Of a DNA stretch of 64,000 nucleotides, positions 11,389 through 23,391 are shown piece after piece. The position numbers and the translations under genes were made by a program. Origin of the DNA: Bimastos eiseni (lineage: Eukaryota; Annelida; Clitellata; Crassiclitellata; Lumbricidae); contig OY365813.1 in assembly GCA_959347315.1 (NCBI GenBank), positions 15,740,000 to 15,803,999 of the forward strand, given 5' to 3'. Each line of letters starts with the position of its first letter. Within the stretch, counting starts at the first letter, position 1. The notes under the pieces were generated by a model, which was not told the DNA's origin, did not search any database, and saw nothing but the letters and a program-made list of their open reading frames with translations.

Positions 11389-11755
11389 TAAACATTCATA
11401 GGGCGCCTCGAGATCTAGTAGGGTACGTGAACCATTCAGAAGCGCTGCCAGTGCGCAAAACCCTGCGAGAAGAAGCGGGTTTTGAGAAAAGCGAAAAAGG
11501 ATGGGAGACTGAGAGATAGAATTTGAGAGCTAACAGATGGAGAGGGGCCAAATGAAGCAAAAGACCGAGACTGAGCTGTTCTAGTTCGAGGAACCAAGAG
11601 GTCAAGTCTATTGAACTAACGAAGTGTAAAGTGATGAATTCTATCTCAGAGTCAGCACAGGGCTCAGCACCACGGACCCAATTCACGCTACAATGCAGTA
11701 CTTCGAATTCAGGAGTCACGGTTGCCATTGGTGATTCGTTTCCATTGGCGCTCGC

Positions 11756-12094
11756 TTACGTATCCAAGACGACAAGCATCATCAGTTCCTTGAAGCGTTT
11801 GAAGTCAATGTCCTTGACGAGGAGAACGTTCGGACTCACGCTGGTACTACCCTTCCAGTCGACGACCATCTGACCCCGGGTCAACTGCCCGGTCAACTCC
11901 ACGTCGCAGTACAGCCTCTGACTTGACTTAATTACTTCCGGGTCAAGGACGATGGCCATTGCCAGCGGGTCACAGGTCACGTACGAATGCGAACATTTAC
12001 TATCGGAATAGTAAGTCGCCAGAGACTTTGTTTCGATTTTCTTGAAGAAGCGACCAAGAGCGGAATCCGTGTTTATAAATTTCTCGTACCACTC
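11756..12094 (-). CDS. Nucleoside hydrolase exon 5 (terminal, with stop)
   Basis: 339 nt, acceptor ATTGCAG|GAG. Encodes [17 protein letters not shown] through [17 protein letters not shown] (distal Asp ligand) to the C-terminal beta-strand region RGQMVVDW and the end LVVLDT. Stop TAA at 11758-11756. Confidence 0.92.
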   Translation of the reverse strand, partial: EWYEKFINTDSALGRFFKKIETKSLATYYSDSKCSHSYVTCDPLAMAIVLDPEVIKSSQRLYCDVELTGQLTRGQMVVDWKGSTSVSPNVLLVKDIDFKRFKELMMLVVLDT

Positions 12095-14102
12095 CTGCAA
12101 TTATATTTTCACATCAAACACGTAGCTATAGAGATACCAATTTGAAAATAACATATTATAGGCTAGAAGATACAGTAACAAGCGGCAGACTATTAGAGAA
12201 CAGCATTAGCGTTAGTCAAAAGATGATCCTTGCCAAAGTGGCCACATGGGACCAATATAAAACCCATATGGGGCCCCACCTCAGACCCATAATGGGTTCA
12301 AACGCATGTCCATATAAATACTTACTGGTTCAAATTCTTCAATTGGAAAGCAAGGCTCATTGTGACGCGCGACACTCGGAACGATGGCGCTACATAAAAG
12401 GCATCGATCGACAGCAGAGGCGTAGGAGGACTACGGATGGAAGTGTCTACCTTCGTACATTGTCGAAATGGAAGGTAAGCGTAGATACGTGAATGCCTAC
12501 TCTGAAGGGGACTGTTATCCGAGGCCCGAAGTCAATGACGTTCTACAGAAAGTAGGTAGGGCCAAATACATCAGCTGTTTCGACGCCAAAGCCAGGATCC
12601 AAAAATTATTGTTGCGGACCACCTGTCTCGCACCTAGAAACCGAGGAATAGTAGCCTATTGGACCACTAGTAACGGGGCCCGAGACCTTAAGAGTACATG
12701 GTATCTATTGTACAGTAATAACTGTGTTTTCTTTTTTTCTGTTTGACGAGCTGGCGATGAACAGAAGGAACGAACAACGGAGGAAGAACGCCGATGACAT
12801 TTTGTCTGAAGGTTGGAGGGAATGTGACGCGCGACTCTCGGAACGATGGCGCTATATAAAAGTCATCGATCGACAGCAAAGGCGTAGGAGGACTGCGGAT
12901 GGAAGTGTCTACCTGAAACCTGAGAAAGGAGACCTCAATGGCTTCGCCTGAAGCAGACGGCCTCAATACAGACACCAAGGAATATGCAAATATTAACGGA
13001 GTGTCAAGCAGCGAAACTCGACACCTCGAGGCGGACGCCTGCCCCTTCCATCTCTACGACCCACAAACCAGAAATTCATGAATCAGTTGGAGATTTGGTC
13101 TAGACCGGCTGGTTTACACTAATCATGAATAGGGGACAATTCCGACACGAACGGTGCAATCTGTTAGGCGGCATGACTGTAGTAATGGAATTCATTATCA
13201 CTAATAAGACCCAGTCATAGCAGCAGCTAGTCAAGCAGTAACTGGACGCCACTAGGAATCTGACGTTACGCTAGGGACGCCAAGACCCGACCAACCAGGG
13301 TTTAGTAATGGTTTCTGCAGGTGACCTGTCGTCCAATAGAGATACGAGTTTTGCGTTTGGGATGGCGTAGGAAATCGCCTGTAGAAGGATTCATATAGCG
13401 TAGCAAGCGAGGGAACGGACTTGTTTCGGAACTGGGGGAGACGCTAGGTCGTTCTGACGAGGAGGATAATCAACGTAGTTGGGATCCCGTCTCCAACGTA
13501 AACCAGGGAAACATTTCAAAAGGACACTAATAACTCCAGTAAGTGTAGATAGGATGAGTGATATTGATATATATATATATATATATAATTAAATATACAT
13601 ATTAAAATCATCAAGTGTGTCGTGTTGCTGAGCTTGGTGATAGAGGACAGAACTAGCGGATACTCTCGTCATCAAGAAGAAGGAGTGGCGAGAGTAAAAC
13701 CCGCTACACTCAGGTAGTTAGAATATAATCATTCTGCAGCAGGTGAATGATTTTCTTAATTATCATTAGACTTCATATTTCTTTCATTAAGAAGTAGCCG
13801 ACATGGACCACCCATGCAGTTTAGCGACATAAATTGCAGCAAATGTCCGAAAGCGTCGTTTAATGCTAGATTTAGCAATTATCCTTCAATGCCATTATTC
13901 AACTTAAATGGACGAATTTAAGTCTTACCCATGGGAACGAATGCTTGGTGCACAGTTCCCAGGTGACGAGTGTAGTCTTTGGACACCGAAGTTCCCGAAG
14001 GACAACGCGAGCAGCCTCCGGGTCAGCCAGGAAGTTGAATTCCGCAGAAACTGAGATGTTGCCTTTAGCTGAAGTGAATTGACAAGAATTATTGTAACAG
14101 GA

Positions 14103-14168
<66 letters not shown>

Positions 14169-16576
14169 CATATATATATATATGCCTATTGAAGTGTATG
14201 TATATATATGTATATATAAAGGCTACATATATGACATAAATATATATGTATATATACATATGCATATATATGGCATAGCACGAGTGGTTGACATGAGTGA
14301 CTGAATTGCGTTCTCTTAAAGATGCCTACAAGAGATCGCAGTGTCGCATAGGCCTATAGTAACAGATTTTATACACCCCCTTTAAGAGCATGGTATAATC
14401 TAGAGTTGTATGGTCTCGAGACATTGTCTCGGTCTCGAGACAGTTTTTTAATGAGCGTCTCGGTTTCGGTCTCGGAAGCCTGTTGTCTTTGTCTCGGTCT
14501 CGCGGCACTGTCTCTAAATTTTAGAAACTGTCTTGAAGTGAAAGTCTTGTTCTGTCTCGAACAATTAAGCGGTCTCGATCAGTTTCGCGTTAACTGTCTT
14601 ACAATCTTGCGCTAGAAACTGAAACCGAAATCTACGAGAAACGATTATTCTGGTTAACGCGCGAGTCACATGATAGTGAATTCAATTCAATTATCTTAAC
14701 GTGGAAAAGTGTATGAAAGAGAACCTGAAATTGTGAAGCTTACGTTTACGCAATAATTTGAAGTTATTGAGAAACAATAGCTATGGCGTGCCGTATGTCA
14801 TTGATGTAAAACCACCATAACCGCAACTATCGGAACAACTTCGAGTTTCTTCTTATTATGCGCAAATTTATTGTTTCGTTTGGTATTTGGTATCGAATTT
14901 GCTTGCTTAAAATCGTCTGGAAGATCTCAGACGTGTCTAAAAAGGCTTCATCATAGGCCCACTATTCGGGAGATAGGTCGACGAAGAGATATCGAAAAAG
15001 GATAAAACGCGGCAATATAAAAACTGTTCTCGGGAATTGTTACGATATACATTATAAGTTTCCAAATGAAATTACAAATGAAGATATTCCTGAAAACTTA
15101 TACATTAGTTTTTCACAGCCTTTTATTAAGGTAACTTGTCTTTTACTGTCTCGTACTGTCTCGTACTCTCTTGAACCTAATGTCTCGGTCTCGGTCTCGG
15201 TCTTGGTACCTCACTGTCTCGCTCTCGGTCTTGGCACCTCACTGTCTCGGTCTCGTCTTGGTCTTGAAGTTTCAAGTCTTGCATACAATACTGGTACATC
15301 CTTTAGCTATGATATACAATACGCGCGAACATGGGCCGTGGAGCCAGAGCACACTAGAATTTTAGTGAGCGCACATATTTTTTGTTTTTCGATAAAACAA
15401 TTATTGAGATGAACTGTAAACTAATATTTAGCTGGGCAGAATAGAAAATTCAAGTACATTTCAAGCTAATTACAATTACGTAGGCCTATAGTACGATGTA
15501 GCCCTATGCGTTATCTGCTCTAGACACATTTTAGACAAAGACATTTGCTTAGGTTATATAAATGATTGCACCAGTAATAGAACTTATCGCCGTGGATATG
15601 GTCTTGATTTAACTATAATCGCATTCATCTCGGACCGGCGCACAAAAGTGTGAACCATTCGCATATTTCTTTCCAAACATTAAGAGAGAACATCGAAAAC
15701 GAACCCTTATAGTTTCCTCCCATGATGATGCAGTCTTTCAACTTCTTTCCGAAATCTGGATCCAACCTGATCGCCAGCGCAATGTTGGTGAGAGGAGCAA
15801 GACAAACCAACGTCAATTCTCCTGAACAAAACATACAAACGCACATACACTTCAATAGGCATGTTATAATATTGCAATGTAATTTGCAGCTTTAATTATT
15901 TATAAGCAGCTACGGAGTATTGGCCTGCTAAATTTACTACAGCCTCTGAACTTGAACTACTAGAGTCTCTGAACATCCATGCCATCCGTTAGCTGTTGGC
16001 GGGAATCCGTTGGTTGATTCCACGCTTGTGCATGAGCCCACCACTGGTGACTCTTTCAGCTTACTCACCTACTATACATAATTTTTTACTCGTTCACTGA
16101 TATTTAGTATCACATCGGAGAGCACAGCGAGCGCTCTGCGTAGATATATCTTAAATGAGCGCTAAGCAGTGGTTAAATTCAGCCGGATCTCGCCGGATCT
16201 GAGATCCGGCACCTCGGTTTTGAGATCCACCACCTCACATACGAGATCCACCACCTAAAATAGGAGATCCACCACCCAAAAATCTGATTAGCGCTATCTG
16301 TGTTCACTTAATCTTAAGAAACTACTTACGTACATACTAAAGTTGCTGTTTTATTAATTTTACACTACTTGTCCAACGCATTCGTACTTCATAGTCTCAT
16401 AAAGCGCACAGACAAGACTCGAAACAGATATATATATACGTTCATGTATAGGCCTCTATATATATATATGCATTATACACACATATTCATAAGCCATGAC
16501 GAACTTGCGGCTGTTTGTTGTTTTTAGTAGATCTCTGCCGATAGCAGCCTGTCAGCTTAAGCTCGTGGTCAAGGCG

Positions 16577-16629
<53 letters not shown>

Positions 16630-17211
16630 CGCAAATGTATAAACTATGAACATATTTAATTGACACAATGCCTGTTTGCAATGCTGAATGAATTTAGTTG
16701 GCACGCCTCTAAGGCAGAGGCGGCAATCTCGTTTGACAGATGAGGGACACCCATTGAGAGGGGTAGGGGATATGGGATAGACACGTATACCGTGTCCCAT
16801 CTCTGCAAAAGATAGGGGACCCCTCGATCCTCTGGATCGCAGCCTCTGATCTAAGGTCATGCATGAGCGTTGCACATAATCTCCTCTCTCCTCTTCATGT
16901 CTGTCGTTAGACCGCATTTGAGTGAGTGGAATCCATTACCTTATATATATGCAGTCATGGATTAATAAAGGTCGTCATGCCGCTACAGAATTAGGCAAGT
17001 GCAAAGCACGAAAAACATGCGCAGCTACGGAAGCACATAGGGCAGTATGGAAGTGCCTTTAAATCTGCTTGTTGTAGAACGGATGGTGACTTAATTGTGC
17101 TGGTAGAATTGACTGTCTTGAGAGCGCTGAAAAGCTTGCTTGTGAAGTTGTTGTGCAAATTTTTTAAGCTGCTGTATTTGTTGTTTTGTATGTAATAAAT
17201 AATTGTATTGA

Positions 17212-17248
<37 letters not shown>

Positions 17249-18748
17249 CCGCTTAGGTTTTGGGCTTCTGCATTTTGAAAAGATTTGGAGATCCACCACC
17301 TCTGAATGAGCAATTTAAACACTGGCGCTAAGTAAATGTTCGATAACATTACTAATTTTAGGTTCTAGACCCTCCTACGTGATTTACATTGTGAATAACT
17401 CACAACAATGCTGTAGCTACTTTAGTTGCCGCACCGGTTAAACACATATTACGGTGTTTCTAAGATGCGTCTGCCGCCAACAAAATTGAAATTGCATATT
17501 GCAATCCACACATTTTAACAGACGATATATATAGTAGGAAGAGAAACCACGAAGAACTACCAGTCTGATTCTATTAAAAAATATAAATAAATAAAAGTAT
17601 TAACTTAGTTATTGTATTAGTTTAAACTTTAATTACAGTATAACAAACACAACGATGAAACATTTCTTCCTTAGTCCATTGGCTTGCTATCGTGTTTTTA
17701 TACATGTTGGCCTAATGGTAAATACGGCGCTGGCAGTGTGGATAGCAGCAGACTAAGTATGAGGCAAGCGGTGAAAGGGTAGGCCCCTATACATAATTTG
17801 TTTCAGTCCGTTGTTCTGTTACCTATGTTTTCGTTGACAATCCTAATCAGCGCATGAACCGCGTGCTCGGACTCGGTCTCTCCCTCCACCGAATACGGAT
17901 CTAGTACGTCGCCCAAACCATCTTCGCCATGGTAATGCGGTGCCGACAATCTGCCTCCCACAAGCGAGCTGTTGGCACCGCGGAACATGGGAATCTGCAG
18001 AAACAATTGATGAAAGACTGTTTGATGATTGTAGATCGAAGCATGTGGACTGGTGGATATGACATGGTGGATATCATCAAGGCAATAAGCAAATCCACAG
18101 ATAAATGCATGACTCTATATACAATACAAGTATGAACGGATGGGCAGAGAGGTGGATGAATGGATGAATCCGCGGATGGACGGATGTGCGTATGATTGAT
18201 TGACTGATGGATGGATGGATGGACGAAAGAATGGATGGATTAGTGAATGGATTGATTGATGGATGGATGGATGGATGGATGGATGGGTGGGTGGATTGGT
18301 GGGTGGGTGAATAGATAGATGGACGGCTGGATAGATAGATGGCCAAAGGGATGGATGGATAATAGGATGGATGGATGGTTAAATGGATGGATGAACAGAT
18401 GAAGTCATGGATTGATGGATAAACGCATAGGTTAATGATGGATGGATGGATGGATGGATGGATGGATGGATGGATGGATGGATGGATCGATGGATCGATG
18501 GATGGATTGATTGACGGATGAGCTGAAGAGCAAAAGGACGAGCAAACATAAAATCAGTATACACTAACATATGTTCTGCTATTGGCTCTTAGGATGTGTC
18601 GCAGGTTGGCGGTGACTTGACCAACGTCCACGTTTCCATGACAGGTGGTAAATGCGACCACTTCAACGAGATCTCTGCTCTTCAGCGCCATCGTGATGGC
18701 CTGGGCATCGTCAATGCCAGGGTCAGTATCTATGATTAGTCGTTTCAT
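11756..18748 (-). CDS. Inosine-uridine-type nucleoside hydrolase, complete five-exon gene
   Basis: Exons 18748-18569, 17994-17823, 15821-15705, 14068-13929 and 12094-11756 join in frame (948 nt, 315 aa), the usual length for this family. Nucleoside hydrolases cleave the N-glycosidic bond of ribonucleosides to free base and ribose, in nucleoside salvage, mostly in the cytosol. The N-terminal Asp cluster [11 protein letters not shown] (5-15) carries the catalytic and Ca2+-binding Asp residues. CHGNV (36-40), [19 protein letters not shown] (126-134), [19 protein letters not shown] and CDPLAMA (244-250, Asp245 as distal Ca2+ ligand) follow in family order. The residue before Asp245 is Cys, where many characterised enzymes have the active-site His, so substrate preference cannot be predicted. 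There is no signal peptide. Intron 2 carries a hAT-type element. A functional enzyme is likely, as no frame break was seen. Confidence 0.92.
12350..13712 (+). mobile_element. Degenerate Gypsy-type LTR retrotransposon remnant
   Basis: At 12468-12602 a broken reading frame gives [18 protein letters not shown], then ISCFDAK, matching the reverse transcriptase region of Gypsy polyproteins (YPxPxxxDxLxxxGxAKY). Two direct repeats of about 95 bp flank it (12358-12455, 12821-12914), each with GGAACGATGGCGCTA then (C/T)ATAAAAG. The far end near 13700 (GTAAAACCCGCTACA) resembles an LTR end. No intact pol remains. Confidence 0.6.
13567..13588. repeat. (AT)n microsatellite
   Basis: Alternating AT run within the LTR-element region. 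Confidence 0.85.
13929..14068 (-). CDS. Nucleoside hydrolase exon 4
   Basis: 140 nt, acceptor CACTTCAG| and donor TGG|GTAAGA. Encodes [19 protein letters not shown] and [16 protein letters not shown]. The E-F-N triplet contacts ribose in known structures of the family. It is too short to stand out as an open frame. Confidence 0.88.
14106..14275 (+). repeat. (CT)n(AT)n compound microsatellite
   Basis: A (TC)n run of about 33 bp followed by AT-rich TATATG/TATACA sequence. Confidence 0.9.
14409..14600 (+). repeat. Degenerate GTCTCG-rich cluster, copy 1
   Basis: Repeated GTCTCGGTCTCG words with GTCTTG variants. A second cluster with the same bias lies at 15145-15275, same strand, in the intron between hydrolase exons 3 and 4. 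Confidence 0.7.
15145..15275 (+). repeat. Degenerate GTCTCG-rich cluster, copy 2
   Basis: TACTGTCTCGTACTGTCTCG, then GTCTCGGTCTCGGTCTCGGT and CTTGGTACCTCACTGTCTCG. About 540 bp from copy 1. Confidence 0.7.
15705..15821 (-). CDS. Nucleoside hydrolase exon 3
   Basis: 117 nt, acceptor TTGTTCAG| and donor AAGG|GTTCGT. Encodes [17 protein letters not shown], then [10 protein letters not shown]. The Thr of PLTN corresponds to the Ca2+-coordinating Thr of characterised enzymes. The donor is a weak GT match but keeps frame exactly. Confidence 0.88.
16167..17324. mobile_element. Non-autonomous hAT-type DNA transposon in nucleoside hydrolase intron 2
   Basis: The termini CAGTGGTTAAATTC and, inverted, CAGTGTTTAAATT are hAT-like. 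They are flanked by an exact 8-bp target duplication GCGCTAAG at 16159-16166 and 17325-17332. Subterminal GAGATCCACCACC copies occur at 16225, 16243 and 16264, with another at 17289. The interior has (AT)n tracts and no transposase that I recognise. 1158 bp. Confidence 0.85.
17823..17994 (-). CDS. Nucleoside hydrolase exon 2
   Basis: 172 nt, acceptor TTTCTGCAG| and donor |GTAACA. Encodes [20 protein letters not shown], then [13 protein letters not shown], the substrate-pocket HGxDGLG motif of the family, and leaves one base (G) for the next exon. Confidence 0.9.
18133..18520 (+). repeat. (GGAT)n degenerate microsatellite
   Basis: GGATGGATGGAT with GTGG and GATT variants, in hydrolase intron 1. 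Minus-strand frames here (HPSIHPSI) are repeat artefacts. Confidence 0.93.
18569..18748 (-). CDS. Nucleoside hydrolase exon 1 (start codon)
   Basis: Encodes residues 1-60 starting [14 protein letters not shown]. The Asp-rich motif sits directly after the start, as in other family members, which supports this ATG. The frame stays open upstream to a further ATG at 18904 but that extension resembles nothing. Donor TAT|GTTAGT, phase 0, giving SRTY-IPMFRG at the junction. Confidence 0.88.
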
Positions 18749-19257
18749 TTCTGACGATACCAACAGCAAAATTGAACGACAGTCTCCGATGAGGTCACTA
18801 CGAAAGGAAAACAAAACCCTAAATCTTTGGAGATTCCGGTTGGCGCCGTATAAATTGTCCCGAATGTTTTTGGCTTTGACCATGCAGATACAAGGTAAAA
18901 GCAAATAGCTTGCTTATAACTTTACTGATTGCCAGATAACATTTAGCTGTCTTCGACAGGATTCAAATGATCCGGAATGTCTGGCATTGTGTGGTAGGCT
19001 ATATAGTGAGTGCGCTGTCGTTTCGGTTTGACTGCACTGTGTACAAAGATCATTTGTGTTGCTTTCCGCCTTCATCAAGGATTAGGACTGGCACTTTATA
19101 GAGTGCAAACAGTGGGGTACATTATATTTGCATTCCAAGCATAAATTCTGTTTTCTTTTTTAATTAAAAAAGCCTCCTCAATTGCAATATTCTCCACGTG
19201 TCTTCAAGCGCTCAGATACCTGAGAGCAACATCGCTTGTTCTGATCTCAGACGATGG

Positions 19258-19692
19258 TTACATGACATTTAATCACGTGACGCTTAATCACGCGACACTT
19301 AAACAATGGAACTTAATCTCGACGACACTTAATCTCGCGACACTTAATCTCGAGAACACTTAATCTCGCGACATATAATCGCGCGACATTTAGTCTCAAA
19401 TCACAACTAGTTTGCACCATTATTAATTTATGTGGCGACAAATATTATGTTTAATTAGAATCCAGAATTATTGATAAGAATGCGGTTTCAATGCAAGCGG
19501 GAATACCTGCATAATAGTGATAATGATAGTGCATTTTATTAAGTTTAGGTCTACATGCTAAAATCCTGGACTAAATATGCATAAGAATATCAAGCTCAGT
19601 TGAACGAGTTCCATCACGCGAGATTAAGTGTTGCCAGATTAAGTGTCGTTGTTTAAGTGTCGCGCGATTAAGTCGCGAGATTAACTGTCGGC
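19258..19692. mobile_element. MITE-like element with tandemly repetitive inverted termini
   Basis: The left array 19262-19397 repeats a 15-16-bp motif close to CGACACTTAATCTCG. The right array 19614-19690 carries the same motif inverted. The two arms align unit for unit, including a shared irregular unit GCGACACTTAAACAA, so they are one inverted repeat and not two independent arrays. The centre is unique and AT-rich. Confidence 0.68.
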
Positions 19693-19699
19693 CCACCGG

Positions 19700-22600
19700 T
19701 CCGTCTACCCTTTTTTTCTCTTCACGCTCTCCCGAGTCAGATGCGTGACCTCTGCCGCGTTAGATGTGGCTTACATTTGGAGCGGATGTTCGGGTTTTCC
19801 CCAGAAAATTTGCCAAGTGTATTTGACCAATTTTAGTGCATTAATTCCGCACCGCGGCGATTGACATAGCTTCAGCTTGATATTTGATAGGTCTACGAAC
19901 TGATGAACGATCGCAGGCGTGTTCTAACGTGATGATTGATATGTTTAAGTCTACGAGTTGCCAATGAAAGTTGATATACAAAATATGTTTCTGAAGGGCT
20001 ATGTGCAAAGCGGGCGGCGTTTACACTAACATCAGTTGTGAATAAATAAATTCATTTATTTTGTGAATTTTGTGTACGTTCAACTGTTGACGGATAACAA
20101 GTTGAAGTAAAAACATGGATTTTTCGGGACCATCTTTTATTTGGTAGACAGCGCAATCGTTCCATTTTCTTAAGAGATTTTTGATTACATATCATTGATT
20201 ATGAAACGTTGCCGAAGTGGGGCTCGTCATTGAGGACTCGTTCGAGTGGTTAAACGATCTTTGATTTTTTGCATTTTTGTCAATTTTTGTCAATGTTTTA
20301 TTTATGTCCGTAAAAATTTGATATATGCATTGTCATGCAAGCCTGAAATGTATGCAAAATTTCAGTTCTGTAAAGGTCGCCGGAAACATTCCTGAAAAAG
20401 AGTTGAAAGAAGTCCGTCGTACCAACCGTAACAAATTTTACGCAGGTCAAGGTAAATAAAAGAGGGTATATATAGAAAGAGACGGCATTGCCATTATGTA
20501 CCTTCGTCCCAGGCGGAACTTTGCCTCGCTACGCCATTGCGGCAGAAGTTGAAAACATTCAACGTGATTACCTCGATGCTGTTCTTCTCCAGCGATAGAT
20601 TCGCTAAATCCGCAGCCTGATGCACAAATGGAGTAACTCTCGTCGTTAGTAAAACAACGGAAAGAGAGATTTAAGTGACCTCCTGTAAGCTCTCAAATAC
20701 ATGTATTTGTTAAATCCAGACCCACTAATGCAAAGGCTATTATTTTCACACGTCATTGGGTATTCAGAAAATCTTGGGAGAAAATATAACATGCATGTTA
20801 TGAACGCCGATCTATGCAGCGGTAGGCTGCAACCTATAGGCCAACTCTAATTATTATTTTATATAACATAAGACGTGTAACTATACTCTTTTAAAGCAAA
20901 TATCATTAGGCCTATGTAATATTTTGGTGTATAAATGAATTATAGTAAACTCTATCGAGAATTCTTCTAAAGTTATAACTCTGGAGTCTGAATAAAATAG
21001 GACCCTAATGAATATACAATATATAATGAGGGTATCCTGTTCACTTTTCAAATCCCGTAGAGATTGGCCTACGAGTAATATTCGTGTCTTTGTTGGCAAG
21101 AGCGTACGTATACGCCGCGTTTCCTACACCTCTGCAAAAGACGGTATGCGACCCACGTTTCGCTTCCACAAATGCTGGATTATTTAAGAGATTTGTATAT
21201 CAGACAAGTATGGCTCTAGCACGGGGGACCCTAAATGTTGTGTTATCCATTCAAATGGGCGAGCGGTGCTGAAAGACCTCACCCGATCAAGATCTCGTTG
21301 AAAATGGGCAAGTTCAAGGCAATAATATTATACGTCAGTTATAGATAACGCGATACATTTTTATCGTCCTCTGGTCATTACCAAGGGAAATCATACAGTA
21401 GACCTACTGAACCTAATTGTCTGCCTGCACCTTTAGGTATATCTCGACAAGCCGTATCGCTCTGCTTCTTCTCACCTCTAATTATTGCAGATTCAATTTC
21501 GATCGCATTCCATTTAGCTTTCAATCAGTCTGGTCGCCTGGATCTTGACCGGCAACCTATTTCGACCTTAGCTGCCTGTCAAATCTGTTTTGACTGAGCG
21601 TCTGTGATCAAGCTGGTTTCCACGACTAAGCCAACTTAGGCACTGAAGTAGACTCGAGACCGCTGCAGGATTCGCGATTCTGTCGATCGGTGACAAATTG
21701 CAACGAGTTAATTTATGGTAATTTATGGTAATTATTAATTGGCTCCATTGAAGAGGAGGGAAATTGCTCAATCCATGCGTCTGAATTGTGAATTGCTTGA
21801 TTAGTAGCTTTTTCGTGACAGCATGTCTTAGCAAAATCGATTGACGTCGCCCTCTTTCTTTCTCCATACTTGAGACTGGCACTGTCAGGGTACGATCAGT
21901 GGTGGAGTTAGAAGAAGCAGCTGTAGATTTTATGAACACCTTAAGTAAGCATTGCTACCCCGTTTGTGCTTCTGCCCTTTGACCAGTACACTTGGATCGA
22001 ACCTTCCGTAAATTTAGACTGTCGACACATATATGGGTGCCGTGATTAAGGACAGCGCAAACAATCGCTTACCAGAACCAAGGTTCTATTTACAGCAGAC
22101 ACAGACCTATAGATTTAACTTTTGACCTATAGACTTCGACTCTCAGTTGTATTGCTCTATGAGCGACGCTTTATAAATGTTCAATAGCTATTTAAAACCA
22201 TGTAACCGTCAGGCCTACAAACTTCATCTACAGAAGAATGTTTTGTCCAGAAGAGTTGATATCAATCTACATTTTAAAAAGTCCAGAGCGCATGAATTCA
22301 ATTATTGCGTCTTTTGAAATTATTGAATTTTAACTTTCAATAACCAGTAAATATCATATGGGCTAGTATAGATCGTCATTACCAGAAACAATGAAACACT
22401 CTCCATTCGTTTCGTTGAAGACTCGTGTCGTTGAGCTTTCAGTTGGGCTTAATCATTGATCTGGAGTTCTAGACAGTGAAGTTTTGGCTCGTAACATGAT
22501 CATCGATCAGCAAATTAAAAGCATCCTGGAGTATCTTAACGGATGCTTGATAGACTAAACTCGCGTCATGAATGTCCACAGAGATTTTGTATATAGGGGG

Positions 22601-23388
22601 ACAGAGTTTTAAATTGTTGAAAGAGGACTGACGAGGGTGCCGATCGAAAGCAACCGATCGAGTCACTCCTGGCGCTAGAACTCGCGATTTGAGGGGGGTG
22701 TCAACAGCAGCCTGCAGTTTTTGGAGGGACTCGCTTCATGATGAATTCCTTTAGTGTATTACATTATTTGAGATAATTTAAGTGATTCATTCTTTTGAAA
22801 TATTAAAAGATTGAATAAATCGTGCCGGAGGAGAAGTTGGTGCCCAAATAATTGTACATCCAAGGGTCATTACCCAATTGCCATTGGTTTCTTTTACAGA
22901 GTCGCCTGCTGATTGATATGAGGCCGCCGGCCGTAAACGATTTAATCAAAGAGCTCTATACATTTATTATCTATTTCTTTAGATTTTCCATATGTGGCGT
23001 CAATATCGTAACAAATGGTAGGCCTATTAATAGATGGTCGCTTCGAAGTGATATCGTAGTCTATGTGTAATGTTATGTAAAATGTAATGTAACGAAAATC
23101 TTTGTAAATGTCTTAAAGAGACCAGCATATTCACCGGCGGTTGTAACAATACAAGTCCGCAAGCCAAACATCAATTGTTTAGGTCAGTGAAACCGCCAGG
23201 TCGTAAATGAGATGTGACCTGCTTGAGAATGGATCTTCCACGTGTATATAAAATATTATCGTTGCCCTGAATGAAAATTAAAATTATAGCTCATTATGCT
23301 ATCGAAGAGTGTCGATGGTGGGCCCGTGTAGAGGTGAACACACTGGGACGCAGCGCTGATGAACCAAATTCGAGACCCGTATCCCCTC
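19700..23388. other. Intergenic region upstream of the hydrolase gene
   Basis: Unique sequence with one repeat B copy. A minus-strand stretch at 20574-20620 is bounded by CATCAG| and |GTAATC and could be an untranslated exon, but nothing proves it. AT-rich TTAATTTATGGTAATTTATG lies at 21709. Confidence 0.4.
21838..21915 (-). repeat. Dispersed repeat B copy
   Basis: On the minus strand CTGACAGTGCCAGTCTCAAG, then GGAGAAAGAAAGAGGGCGAC and GTCAATC, matching repeat B at 38278, 44815, 51447 and 62366. Confidence 0.55.
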
Positions 23389-23391
23389 TAA

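Noticed and set aside
18077..18570. [12 protein letters not shown] minus-strand frames within the hydrolase gene span
   Set aside because: Translations of the GGAT microsatellite in intron 1; they do not connect to the hydrolase exons.
20574..20620. Possible extra coding exon (AADLANLSLEKNSIE) upstream of the hydrolase
   Set aside because: Flanking CATCAG and GTAATC are compatible with splicing, but the peptide does not match the family N-terminus and no junction to exon 1 can be shown. It could be an untranslated exon.
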